Source of the DNA: CBDUSL01 sp965370265
GTDB lineage: Bacteria; Patescibacteriota; Patescibacteriia; JAXHNJ01
DNA length: 19,240 nucleotides
Direction of reading: 5' to 3'
NCBI GenBank assembly: GCA_965370265.1
Contig: CBDUSL010000011.1
Coordinates: forward strand, 1 to 19,240
The notes under the pieces were generated by a model. That model did no database searches. It saw only the letters and a program-made list of their open reading frames with translations, and was not told the origin of the DNA. Of this stretch, positions 1-6,398 are shown piece by piece (position 1 is the first letter of the stretch; each line of letters begins with the position of its first letter). A program made the translations under genes and the position numbers.

Positions 1-48
1 TAGCGGTAGTTTCACAAAATCTTTTAACCAGTTAACGGGTAGCTTCAT
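1..48 (-). CDS. pheT: Phenylalanyl-tRNA synthetase beta subunit, N-terminal 16 residues (partial)
   Basis: Only the first 16 codons are inside the window; the gene runs off the left edge. They read MKLPVNWLKDFVKLPL, which closely matches the start of bacterial PheT proteins (a Met-Lys-x-x-x-Asn-Trp-Leu-Lys-(D/E)-(F/Y)-Val pattern). PheT is the large non-catalytic subunit of the (alpha-beta)2 enzyme that charges tRNA-Phe, and it carries the editing domain. The position downstream of pheS on the same strand fits the usual pheS-pheT order, but here the two are separated by about 350 bases holding a hairpin and a decayed gene. No Shine-Dalgarno is visible; the start is preceded by an A-rich stretch. 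Confidence 0.8.
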   Translation of the reverse strand, partial: MKLPVNWLKDFVKLPL

Positions 49-63
49 TTTTTTTATTACTTT

Positions 64-101
64 GTAGCCACTTTAGTGTCGTACGCGACTAAAGTCGCTA
101 C
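64..101. repeat. 38-nt imperfect palindrome (hairpin) just upstream of pheT
   Basis: The arms GTAGCCACTTTAGT and ACTAAAGTCGCTAC pair with one mismatch, and the stem continues inward through GTCG/CGAC with a two-base bulge. It lies 15 bases upstream of the pheT start and just after the end of the PQ-loop pseudogene. No long T-run follows it on the minus strand, so it is not an obvious terminator. It may be a dispersed palindromic repeat or a hairpin in the pheS-pheT message; only one copy was seen here. Confidence 0.6.
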
Positions 102-108
102 GAAAGTT

Positions 109-393
109 TTAAATCAATTTTCTTTTCTTTCGACGATATTTATAAATTAGTATTATTATTACAAAACATAATATTGTATCCAGCCCATCAAGAGTGATAT
201 AAACCCAATTCTTGATAGAAATGGCGTAAATCAGGACCAAGCCGGTGCCAAAGGCCCAGATATACCAGGCAAAAAGGCTCATGCCGGTTGAATCTTTGAC
301 TTTTACTAAACGGATGACTTAAGGAGTGTAGCCAGTCATGGCGACAAGGCCCCCAAAAAAAGCCAAAAAATCAAAAAAATGTTCAATATCTAT
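109..393 (-). pseudogene. SemiSWEET / PQ-loop membrane protein, decayed (no start codon, in-frame stop in the PQ motif)
   Basis: Reading the minus strand in one frame from about 393 to the stop at 109-111 gives about 95 codons with one internal TAA at 319-321. The product would begin with an I-D-I-E-H-F-F-D-F-L segment, then helix 1 ending GYTP, then the stop where Gln is expected, then VIRLVKVKDSTGMSL, helix 2 (FAWYIWAFGTGLVLIYAI) and helix 3 (ITLDGLDTILCFVIIILIY), and a basic tail. Three helices, about 95 residues and the PQ-V-I-(R/K) pattern are characteristic of SemiSWEET sugar transporters and related PQ-loop proteins. No ATG, GTG or TTG lies in frame before helix 1; an ATA at 391-393 sits where a start would be expected. 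One C-to-T change (CAA to TAA) explains the stop. The upstream end abuts the pheS stop codon. A sequencing error is possible but would not explain the missing start. Confidence 0.72.
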
Positions 394-395
394 TA

Positions 396-1442
396 TTAAA
401 ATTGATTCAAAAATCTCAAATCACCTTTGTAAGAAAGCCGGATATCATCAATGCCGTAGTAAAGCATCATAAAGCGGTCAATCCCCATGCCAAAAGCGAA
501 GCCAGTGTATTTTTTTGGGTCAACTTTCATATTTATTAAGACTTTTGGGTGAACCATGCCCGAACCCATCATTTCCAGCCAACCGGTCTGGCCACAGACA
601 GGGCAGCCTTTACCTTCGCACAAAAGACAGGACATATCAAAATCCATTGAGGGTTCGGTAAAAGGATAAAAATGCGGGCGGACCCGAGTCTTTACTTTTT
701 TGCCAAAAAGAGTTTTTAAAAATATTTGAACTGTTCCGATCAAATCAGTCACCTTTATCTCTTTGTCTATTACCAATCCTTCGCACTGATAAAAAGTGGT
801 TTCATGGCCGGCGTCTGTGGCTTCATGGCGGAACACTCTCCCAGGCACAATCAAACGGACAGGCGGTTTTCTTTTTTCCATCGCCCTAATCTGCATCGGC
901 GAAGTATGAGTGCGAAGCAATAAATCAACTTTTTTTCTTTTTTTATTTTTTTTGTTTACCTCTTCCGGCTTCTCAATATAATAAGTATCCCATAAATCAC
1001 GCGAGGGATGGTCTTTGGGAATATTCAGTAAGTCAAAGTTATATTTAGCTGTTTCCACCTCAGGGCCGGGCACTACTTCAAAACCCATACGGATAAAAAT
1101 ATCAGTCACCTTGCGGAGGAATTGAGTTAAAGGGTGAAGATGGCCACGCTCAATTTTTTCTCCGGGAATTGTTAAATCAATATTATTTTTATCAGAAGAT
1201 TCAGATAAATCTCCTTCTACCTCTCTAATCATTGCTTCAATTTCCTGACGGACATTGTTTCCCATTTTACCAATTATTGGCTTTTTATCTTTGGGAAGAT
1301 CTTTAACCCCTCTTAAAATTTTAGAAAGCTCTTCTTTGCGGCCAAGAAACCTATTTTTCAATTTCTCTAAATCAGACAATGATTTAACATCGCTAATTTC
1401 TTTTGTTACTTTTTCTAAAATTTTCTTTAATTTATCTTCCAT
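396..1442 (-). CDS. pheS: Phenylalanyl-tRNA synthetase alpha subunit
   Basis: Catalytic subunit of the class II synthetase that attaches Phe to tRNA-Phe; it works as an (alpha-beta)2 tetramer with PheT in the cytoplasm. The 348-residue length is normal. Residues 1-80 are a charged helical N-terminal region expected to form the tRNA-binding coiled coil. The catalytic domain shows LLRTHTSPMQIR (about 175-186), class II motif 2 as GRVFRHEATDAGHETTFYQCEG (split here between about 201 and 222), and motif 3 GFAFGMGIDRFMMLYYGIDDIR in the last 35 residues. Four cysteines (272, 275, 280, 283) lie just before GWLEMMGSGMVHP, as in many bacterial PheS. A Lys/Asn-rich insertion (about 162-171) precedes the THTSP segment. 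The ATG at 1442 overlaps the upstream membrane protein gene by 11 bases, suggesting translational coupling; no Shine-Dalgarno is evident. Confidence 0.97.
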   Translation of the reverse strand: MEDKLKKILEKVTKEISDVKSLSDLEKLKNRFLGRKEELSKILRGVKDLPKDKKPIIGKMGNNVRQEIEAMIREVEGDLSESSDKNNIDLTIPGEKIERGHLHPLTQFLRKVTDIFIRMGFEVVPGPEVETAKYNFDLLNIPKDHPSRDLWDTYYIEKPEEVNKKNKKRKKVDLLLRTHTSPMQIRAMEKRKPPVRLIVPGRVFRHEATDAGHETTFYQCEGLVIDKEIKVTDLIGTVQIFLKTLFGKKVKTRVRPHFYPFTEPSMDFDMSCLLCEGKGCPVCGQTGWLEMMGSGMVHPKVLINMKVDPKKYTGFAFGMGIDRFMMLYYGIDDIRLSYKGDLRFLNQF

Positions 1443-1815
1443 AGGTTGTCCGCTTTATCGAAAAGAAAAATTCTAAAATTATTAAAAAAATCATAAAAAT
1501 TATCAGGTTCCACCAGCGAAGCAGTTCCGAAGCTTGCAAAAAAAACGAGCCTGTAATCAGAACTGTAAAAAATATAGCTTGGCGAAAAGAGATATTCAAG
1601 TGGCGGAAAAGAGGCATTTCTTTTCTCATTAAAGCTCTAATAGTAAAACCGATAATAAAAAAAGTACCGAGGAGAGAAAGAGAAAGACTGAGATAAAAAA
1701 GGGCTAAGGCTAGAAATCCGCCTTCCGGAGAAATATTGAAAATTACTGAAACAAATGAGAGCCAACAGACTAAAGTGGAAATTCCCATCAGCATTAAGTA
1801 CTTTTTTAAAGACAT
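1432..1815 (-). CDS. Four-helix integral membrane protein of unknown function, coupled to pheS
   Basis: A 127-residue hydrophobic protein with four predicted membrane segments at about 7-27, 34-58, 78-94 and 101-118, a basic cytoplasmic-type loop between helices 2 and 3 (RALMRKEMPLFRHL) and a basic C-terminus. I do not recognise a family motif. Its last 11 bases overlap the start of pheS, so the two are almost certainly translated from one message running pseudogene-wards to pheT. The ATG at 1815 is preceded by an AT-rich stretch without a Shine-Dalgarno; a TGG-TTAAAT sequence just upstream could be an extended -10 element giving a very short leader, but this is weak. A role in translation should not be inferred from the neighbour alone. 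Confidence 0.75.
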   Translation of the reverse strand: MSLKKYLMLMGISTLVCWLSFVSVIFNISPEGGFLALALFYLSLSLSLLGTFFIIGFTIRALMRKEMPLFRHLNISFRQAIFFTVLITGSFFLQASELLRWWNLIIFMIFLIILEFFFSIKRTTYGR

Positions 1816-1835
1816 AATTTATTTAACCACTTAAC

Positions 1836-1857
1836 AAAAACTAGGTTAAAAACCTAG
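1836..1857 (-). terminator. Rho-independent terminator of the helicase-nuclease gene
   Basis: A perfect 7-bp stem, CTAGGTT/AACCTAG (1841-1857), followed on the minus strand by five Ts (1836-1840) and further T-rich sequence. It lies about 80 bases after the helicase stop and before the next minus-strand gene, so it separates the helicase transcript from the pheS message. The stem is AT-containing and short, so efficiency may be moderate. Confidence 0.55.
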
Positions 1858-1937
1858 CCTTATTTTAACACTTTTTTTGCCCTTTGGCAAGAAATATGAT
1901 GGGTATTTAATTAACTAATATTAGCGAAAAAACAGGC

Positions 1938-4820
1938 CTAAAGAACCCGATATTCACATATCTCTTTAAAATCACAAAACTGGCATTTAAATTTGCTGGG
2001 CGTGGCCTTAAAATCACTTTTTATTATCTCATCAATGGTCTCTGTAATCCGCTTTTTTATTTCTTCAATCTTATTTTTGTCCGGAGAAACGGTAAATTTT
2101 TTATTATCTTCTACGTAATAGAAAGTAAGTTTAACCGGATTTAACTTAAAAATTTCCTGGGCGGCGATGGTATAAATATAAAGCTGTTCAAAATTAACAC
2201 TTTTTTCAGATTTTGGTAAATTACCGGTTTTGTAGTCTATAATTTCTACTTCATTGGATTTTTTTGTTGTTTCATCCACCCGGTCGATAAAACCTTTAAT
2301 GGTATGTTTCCCAATTTTAATGTTAAAACCCTGCTCTAAAAACTTAGGCGAAATGAGTGAATTCTTGTTTTCCTGATAAAATTTCTTAAGGGCCTTAACA
2401 CCACTTTCTTTCCTTCTTACTTCATGATTTTTATCTTCATACCACTCATCAATCCAGCTCCGGTCAAATAATTCCAGCAATTCTTTCTCGCTGGGGTTTT
2501 TTCCCTGTTGAATGAGTTTGTAAAAATCATGAAGAGTTTTATGAATAGTCTTACCGAATGAAAAGGCACCCTTGCCTTTAATAGGTACGTGCAGAATATG
2601 GGCAAAGCGGTATTGGTAAGGGCAAGTTTCAAAAGCTTTAAGCTGGGTAAAAGAAAATTTCTGGGGCAAAAAATCCAAATTGCGTTTTACTTTCTTAATT
2701 CCGCTCTTTGGCCTGGCTGCTGATTCAAATAAAAATTTCTGCTGCTGGTTGGCTTGTTTGGGACGACCCCCTTCCATCTCAAGTTCTATTTCGTATAAAA
2801 ACCGGGAGAGCTTTTTTTTGCGTTTGCCTCCGTAGTCTTCCGCCGTGGTAAAGTAAAGCCCTTTCTTTACCCTGGTCATCGCCACATAAAAAAGACGACG
2901 CTCTTCCTGAAGATGAACATCCCCTTCCGGCAAAATTTCCTTGATCAAATCATCAGGTAATTCAATCGGATCCCGGCGGTTAATGGAAGGAAAGCGCTTG
3001 TCTACCAGGTTAACAATAAAAACATAATTAAATTCCAAACCTTTGGCCTGATGAACGGTCATTACTTTGATTGAATCAGGGCCTTCTTCAATATTATTTT
3101 TAATAGATCCGGACTCTCCCGCTTCTTGTGAAAGTTCAAGTTCGTTCATAAAATTTTTAACGGATTTATCAGTATTTACCCTTTCAAACTCACCAGCCAG
3201 TTTAAAAAACTGGTTAATATTCAAAATCTTTTCGGAAGTTTTTATTGTTTCTTTTTGGGAAAGATATTTAAAATAGCCTGATTCTTTGACAAACTCATAC
3301 AAAGCCCTTAAAATCCCTTTTTCTCGACCGATTTTAGTCTGTTTTTCAATCAAGGCCGTTAAATTATGGGCCGTTTTTTTTGTTGCTGGAGAAATATTTT
3401 CCAGTTGATCAATATTTAAAAGTACATCAAAAAGAGAACGGTTCTTTTTATAAGAAAAATTCAAAAGACTCATAATATCCTTGGTATCAACCTTAAAAAC
3501 CGGCATGATCAATACCCGATACATAGCCGCACTTTCGTGGTAGTTATCCAGAAGTTTTAGATAAGATATTAAATCAATTATTTCCGACTTTTGAAAAAGC
3601 CCCCGATTAGCGACAAACTGAAAAGGAATTTCCTGGTGTTCTAAAATATTGATAAACAAATTAGCCTGGTCATTAGCTCTCACCAAAATAGCAAAATCAT
3701 TCCAAGTCAGGGTTTTGTCTTTTTTTCGTAACTTCATAATTTTTTCAATCACTCCTAAAGCTTCTTCATCTTGAGTAGTATAATGTAAATGTTTTATTTC
3801 TCCCCTTCCTTTTTCTTGAGCCAGAAGTTTTTTGGTAATTTTTGACTTTAAATTCTTTTTGCTCTGATTAATTTTGGCTTCCAGGCGATTAGGGTTGTTA
3901 AGCTGGATAAATTTATATGAGAGATCTAAAATATTTTGACTGCTTCTGTAATTTTTTATTAAGATCACTTCTTCTGAATCCGGAAAGTCTTTTTTAAACT
4001 CTATTATATTTGAAACGGCTGCCCCCCTGAATTTATAAATTGACTGGTCGTCATCCCCCACCACCGTTAGGTTATTATTTGGGGCGGCTAATAATTTGAT
4101 CAATTCATACTGGGCAAAGTTAGTGTCTTGAAACTCATCAACTAACACATATTTAAATTGTTTTCTGTATTTATTTAGAATATTTTTTCGTTTCTTTAAT
4201 AAGTCGAGGGTTTTGATAATCAAATCACCAAAATCCAAAAATCCCTTTTCTATTAAAAGGTCCTCATATACTCTATACGCATTAGCAACTTCCAATAACT
4301 TTTCTTTTTCTTCAGCTTTATTTTTTAAAGACTTTGCATACTTAACAAATTCATCAGCCGTAATATTTTCATCTTTAGCCCTGGAAAAAACTTTTATCAA
4401 GGCGTAAATAAAACGAGTGGGATTACCAAGGGGTTTATAATAGTCTAATTCAAACTGGTTAAAGTTCTGCCGAATCAATCGCCATTGCTCGGTTTGGTTT
4501 AATAGTTTAAAACCAGGATCTAAGCCGATATCCAAAGCATGCTCTTTTAAAATCTTTTCGCCAAAAGCGTGAAAAGTGGAAACCCATAAATCAACATAAC
4601 CATAAGGAAGAAGAATATCTACTCTTTCTTCCATTTCACCAGCTGCTTTGTCGGTAAAAGTAAGAGCCAGTATTTCCTCGGGTTTGGCTTTTTTTTCTTT
4701 AATTAAATAAGCAATCCGCTGAGTAATGACGGCTGTTTTTCCGGTTCCCGCCCCCGCAATAATTAAAAGAGGGCCCTGACCGTATTCAATCGCTTTTTTT
4801 TGTTCTGGATTAATCTTCAT
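1938..4820 (-). CDS. UvrD/PcrA-like superfamily 1 DNA helicase fused to a C-terminal Fe-S PD-(D/E)XK nuclease
   Basis: A 960-residue ATP-driven 3'-5' DNA helicase with a nuclease domain, expected to act in DNA repair or end resection. Helicase motifs in order: Q-motif NPEQKKAI near the N-terminus, Walker A AGAGTGKT (22-29), Walker B VDEFQDTN (about 228-235), motif III VVGDDDQSIYKFRGA, motif IV NYRSSQNIL, motif V TVHQAKGLEF and motif VI RRLFYVAMTRVKKGLYF. The last 230 residues start FSFTQLKAFETCPYQYR and contain GFIDRVDE and EIIDYKTGNL, the acidic and Lys residues of RecB-type PD-(D/E)XK nucleases. Cys733 with Cys946, Cys949 and Cys955 match the AddB/Cas4-type arrangement of four cysteines that bind a 4Fe-4S cluster. 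Plain UvrD or PcrA (about 700-740 residues) lacks this domain; AdnA/AddB-type enzymes are the nearest analogues. It appears to be transcribed alone. Confidence 0.93.
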   Translation of the reverse strand: MKINPEQKKAIEYGQGPLLIIAGAGTGKTAVITQRIAYLIKEKKAKPEEILALTFTDKAAGEMEERVDILLPYGYVDLWVSTFHAFGEKILKEHALDIGLDPGFKLLNQTEQWRLIRQNFNQFELDYYKPLGNPTRFIYALIKVFSRAKDENITADEFVKYAKSLKNKAEEKEKLLEVANAYRVYEDLLIEKGFLDFGDLIIKTLDLLKKRKNILNKYRKQFKYVLVDEFQDTNFAQYELIKLLAAPNNNLTVVGDDDQSIYKFRGAAVSNIIEFKKDFPDSEEVILIKNYRSSQNILDLSYKFIQLNNPNRLEAKINQSKKNLKSKITKKLLAQEKGRGEIKHLHYTTQDEEALGVIEKIMKLRKKDKTLTWNDFAILVRANDQANLFINILEHQEIPFQFVANRGLFQKSEIIDLISYLKLLDNYHESAAMYRVLIMPVFKVDTKDIMSLLNFSYKKNRSLFDVLLNIDQLENISPATKKTAHNLTALIEKQTKIGREKGILRALYEFVKESGYFKYLSQKETIKTSEKILNINQFFKLAGEFERVNTDKSVKNFMNELELSQEAGESGSIKNNIEEGPDSIKVMTVHQAKGLEFNYVFIVNLVDKRFPSINRRDPIELPDDLIKEILPEGDVHLQEERRLFYVAMTRVKKGLYFTTAEDYGGKRKKKLSRFLYEIELEMEGGRPKQANQQQKFLFESAARPKSGIKKVKRNLDFLPQKFSFTQLKAFETCPYQYRFAHILHVPIKGKGAFSFGKTIHKTLHDFYKLIQQGKNPSEKELLELFDRSWIDEWYEDKNHEVRRKESGVKALKKFYQENKNSLISPKFLEQGFNIKIGKHTIKGFIDRVDETTKKSNEVEIIDYKTGNLPKSEKSVNFEQLYIYTIAAQEIFKLNPVKLTFYYVEDNKKFTVSPDKNKIEEIKKRITETIDEIIKSDFKATPSKFKCQFCDFKEICEYRVL

Positions 4821-4826
4821 ACCAAT

Positions 4827-4835
4827 AGTATATCA
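4827..4835 (-). promoter_or_regulatory. Extended -10 promoter giving a leaderless helicase-nuclease transcript
   Basis: On the minus strand TGA-TATACT ends 6 bases before the ATG at 4820, so transcription would start at or next to the start codon. There is no Shine-Dalgarno and no recognisable -35 hexamer at 16-18 bases, which the TG dinucleotide may compensate for. Confidence 0.4.
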
Positions 4836-4882
4836 TAAATAAAAAAGAAGCCTTAGGAATAAAAGTTCTTTTTTAAAATACT

Positions 4883-5230
4883 TTATTTTCCGCCTTTTTT
4901 TGTCGCCATTTCAATAGTAGCCCTAATTGTCTTACAGGCCGCGTATTTCTTAAAATCCGAACCAATCCCTTTTTTTTCTTGGGAAGATTCCTCACATTGT
5001 TCCTGGGTTTTCCTGATTTGTCTGACCGCTACTTCTTTCCATTTTTCATCCATCTCGTATTCAGCCAACAACTCTTCAGGAGATGTGGTAAGAAGCCTTT
5101 CATCAGTCTGCTCTTTCCATTCATTTCTTATTTCTTCTTCTTTATTTCCGGTTTCTTCACCTCTTTCTCGAGCCATCTTTTCATGATGAGCGTTTATCTC
5201 CGCCCATTTATTTCCGCCTTCTTTTCCCAT
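4883..5230 (-). CDS. Small highly charged protein of unknown function
   Basis: A 115-residue soluble protein rich in Glu, Lys and Arg, with no membrane segment or signal peptide. The first two thirds are strongly helical (for example NEWKEQTDERLLTTSPEELLAEYEM) and the C-terminus is basic (ATKKGGK). Two Cys residues are present (about 79 and 99) without a metal-binding pattern. I do not recognise a family. The start is well supported: AAAGGAGA lies about 10 bases before the ATG, and a TATAAT box precedes it. It lies 62 bases upstream of the helicase on the same strand, but the helicase has its own likely promoter, so co-transcription is uncertain. The presence of its own promoter and a good ribosome binding site argues that it is a real gene. 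Confidence 0.72.
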   Translation of the reverse strand: MGKEGGNKWAEINAHHEKMARERGEETGNKEEEIRNEWKEQTDERLLTTSPEELLAEYEMDEKWKEVAVRQIRKTQEQCEESSQEKKGIGSDFKKYAACKTIRATIEMATKKGGK

Positions 5231-5239
5231 AATATTAAT

Positions 5240-5260
5240 CTCCTTTCTATATTTATTATA
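5240..5260 (-). promoter_or_regulatory. -10 box and Shine-Dalgarno for the 115-residue charged protein
   Basis: On the minus strand a perfect TATAAT (5255-5260) is followed at 5240-5247 by AAAGGAGA, about 10 bases before the ATG at 5230. The -35 region is only a T-run about 17 bases upstream, so the -35 element is weak. Confidence 0.5.
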
Positions 5261-5305
5261 ACTCTTTAATCTAATTTAAAAAAGCTCTAATAAAAAAGAC
5301 ACTGT

Positions 5306-5333
5306 TTGACTAACTTGGCCGGTGTGGTAGGGT
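5306..5333 (+). promoter_or_regulatory. Putative extended -10 promoter for the 74-residue Cys-containing protein
   Basis: TTGACT (5306-5311), 16-base spacer, then TGG-TAGGGT (5325-5333), an extended -10 pattern. The match at the -10 hexamer is poor, so the call rests mainly on the -35 box, the TG and the position about 50 bases before the gene. Confidence 0.35.
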
Positions 5334-5381
5334 TTACTCATAAATTTCAAATTATTGTCCCTTATAGACTAAGGAGGGTTA

Positions 5382-5606
5382 ATGAATAATTCCTGTATTT
5401 TTCAACTGGGTTGCCCTGGCTATTGGTCCCATGAATGGGATAATTCCCGAGAGAAAACTTTTGTTTCAAATCCTTTTGGGGTCAGCGGAGATCCCAGTTT
5501 TCAACCACAGAAACAAAACCTGAGAAACATCACCTGCTGCCATTGCCCAAATGGTGTTTGCCAAAACTCCATCTCCTCTCATTTCAAAACCAAGGTGGTT
5601 GCCTAA
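5382..5606 (+). CDS. Small Cys-rich protein of unknown function
   Basis: A 74-residue reading frame with no recognisable family. It has six Cys residues (5, 11, 52, 53, 55, 60); the last four form the cluster CCHCPNGVC, which could bind a metal or be a disulfide knot. The rest is Asn-, Ser- and aromatic-rich (for example GCPGYWSHEWDN), unlike the Lys/Glu-rich proteins around it. Support for translation: AAGGAGGG lies 3 bases before the ATG, a possible promoter lies upstream, and a strong terminator begins 30 bases after the stop. A short palindrome TCCCATGAATGGGA (about 5427-5440) falls inside the frame, so a structured small RNA with a short reading frame is the alternative. No membrane segment or signal peptide is seen. 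Confidence 0.5.
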   Translation: MNNSCIFQLGCPGYWSHEWDNSREKTFVSNPFGVSGDPSFQPQKQNLRNITCCHCPNGVCQNSISSHFKTKVVA

Positions 5607-5635
5607 GATTAACTTCAAAATTATTGTTCCCATTT

Positions 5636-5660
5636 GAGCCCAAACTTGGGCTCTTTTTTT
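5636..5660 (+). terminator. Rho-independent terminator after the Cys-rich small gene
   Basis: GAGCCCA and TGGGCTC form a perfect GC-rich stem with a tight loop (5636-5653), followed by seven Ts (5654-5660). It closes the 5382-5606 unit. Confidence 0.9.
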
Positions 5661-5664
5661 ATTG

Positions 5665-5694
5665 TTGACAAACTCCATTGCCCTGTGTTAAGTT
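5665..5694 (+). promoter_or_regulatory. Promoter of the 164-residue protein gene
   Basis: A consensus TTGACA (5665-5670), 18-base spacer, then TAAGTT (5689-5694) preceded by TGT, an extended -10. It begins 4 bases after the preceding terminator's T-run and lies about 45 bases before the gene. Confidence 0.6.
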
Positions 5695-5738
5695 ATTATA
5701 TCAATTAAAAACAATGCTCTTTTTAAAAGGAGGAAAGC

Positions 5739-6233
5739 ATGGGGCTTCCTGAACCGATCTGGAGAAATGACCCTCTTCTCCCCGCTTTTGCCCAGGCTTT
5801 AACCGGCTTACGCAAAGATAAAAAACTGGAGATGCTTCGGCATTATATGAAACTCTTACACTTACGTATTCGCGCCAAAGAATTAGAGGGAATTGGCCGG
5901 GATGCAATTCCTCAGGCTGAAAGAATAAGATTTTACCGAAAAAACGCCAGTAAAATGGCTCGGATTATCGGTCTTTCTCTTCGCCGGGAACACGGAATGC
6001 TGGCCGACTGGTCCAAAGATCCAACACTCTTTCAACTGACCAAAAGTCTCTCCCGCGCTAGACCGCTCAAAAAAGAAAAGATTTTAAAAATCTATCTTTA
6101 TGTTTTTCAGCTCCTTATTCAGGGCCAGCGGATTCAGGGCCAGACTCATGAAACTATGGCCACAACCAAAGAACTTCAGACTCTCAAAGAAAAAGCCCGA
6201 ATCATGGAAAGAAAAATAGGCCTAATCGCTTAA
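5739..6233 (+). CDS. Basic all-helical protein of unknown function
   Basis: A 164-residue soluble protein with no family I recognise. It is basic and rich in Arg, Lys, Leu and Ile; helices are likely at about 28-55 (KKLEMLRHYMKLLHLRIRAK), 60-85 and 110-130, and the C-terminus (about 143-162, TTKELQTLKEKARIMERKIG) has coiled-coil character. There is no signal peptide, membrane segment or Cys motif. The composition would suit nucleic acid or ribosome binding, but that is only a guess. The gene stands alone: consensus promoter, AGGAGG 5 bases before the ATG, and a clean terminator 10 bases after the stop. This tidy single-gene organisation and the strong ribosome binding site suggest good expression. 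Confidence 0.8.
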   Translation: MGLPEPIWRNDPLLPAFAQALTGLRKDKKLEMLRHYMKLLHLRIRAKELEGIGRDAIPQAERIRFYRKNASKMARIIGLSLRREHGMLADWSKDPTLFQLTKSLSRARPLKKEKILKIYLYVFQLLIQGQRIQGQTHETMATTKELQTLKEKARIMERKIGLIA

Positions 6234-6242
6234 GTTCCACCC

Positions 6243-6267
6243 AAGAGCCCAAAAGGGCTCTTTTTTT
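6243..6267 (+). terminator. Rho-independent terminator after the 164-residue protein gene
   Basis: AAGAGCCC-AAAA-GGGCTCTT hairpin followed by a T-run to 6267, 10 bases after the stop codon. The stem core (GAGCCC/GGGCTC) is the same as in the terminator at 5636-5660. Confidence 0.93.
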
Positions 6268-6307
6268 ATTAATTCCCCTAATCTTAGCCAAATTATCAAA
6301 AAACCAC

Positions 6308-6316
6308 TTATCCACA
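6308..6316 (+). promoter_or_regulatory. Single perfect DnaA box upstream of the V-ATPase promoter
   Basis: TTATCCACA, an exact match to the high-affinity bacterial DnaA box, ending 9 bases before the -35 hexamer of the ATPase promoter. No second box or AT-rich unwinding cluster was noticed, so it is not an origin; chance occurrence in AT-rich DNA is possible. Confidence 0.4.
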
Positions 6317-6325
6317 CGCGAAACC

Positions 6326-6354
6326 TTGATTTTTTGCTTTATATCCACTATAAT
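6326..6354 (+). promoter_or_regulatory. Main promoter of the V-type ATPase operon
   Basis: TTGATT (6326-6331), 17-base spacer, TATAAT (6349-6354). Transcription would start near 6361, giving a leader of about 38 bases before the first gene. No other clear promoter was seen between 6399 and 15502. Confidence 0.75.
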
Positions 6355-6398
6355 ATATACTTGTATTTTTCGTAATTAACTAATTTTAGCTAAAATAT

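Noticed and set aside
319..321. Reading TAA as Gln (altered genetic code) to rescue the PQ-loop gene
   Set aside because: Several genes in the window (for example those ending at 6233, 8687, 9178 and 14698) terminate at TAA at their expected family lengths, so TAA is a normal stop here.
4836..4876. A/T-only inverted repeat (AAAAAAGAA/TTCTTTTTT) between the charged-protein gene and the helicase
   Set aside because: The stem is almost all A-T and overlaps the helicase promoter region; too weak to call a terminator.
5466..5678. A 70-codon reading frame on the minus strand opposite the Cys-rich small gene
   Set aside because: Its start codon lies beyond the plus-strand terminator hairpin, so the frame runs through that hairpin; it has no ribosome binding site and conflicts with the plus-strand signals. 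Not listed.
6308..6316. DnaA box as part of a replication origin
   Set aside because: Only one box was found and there is no dnaA, dnaN or box cluster nearby.
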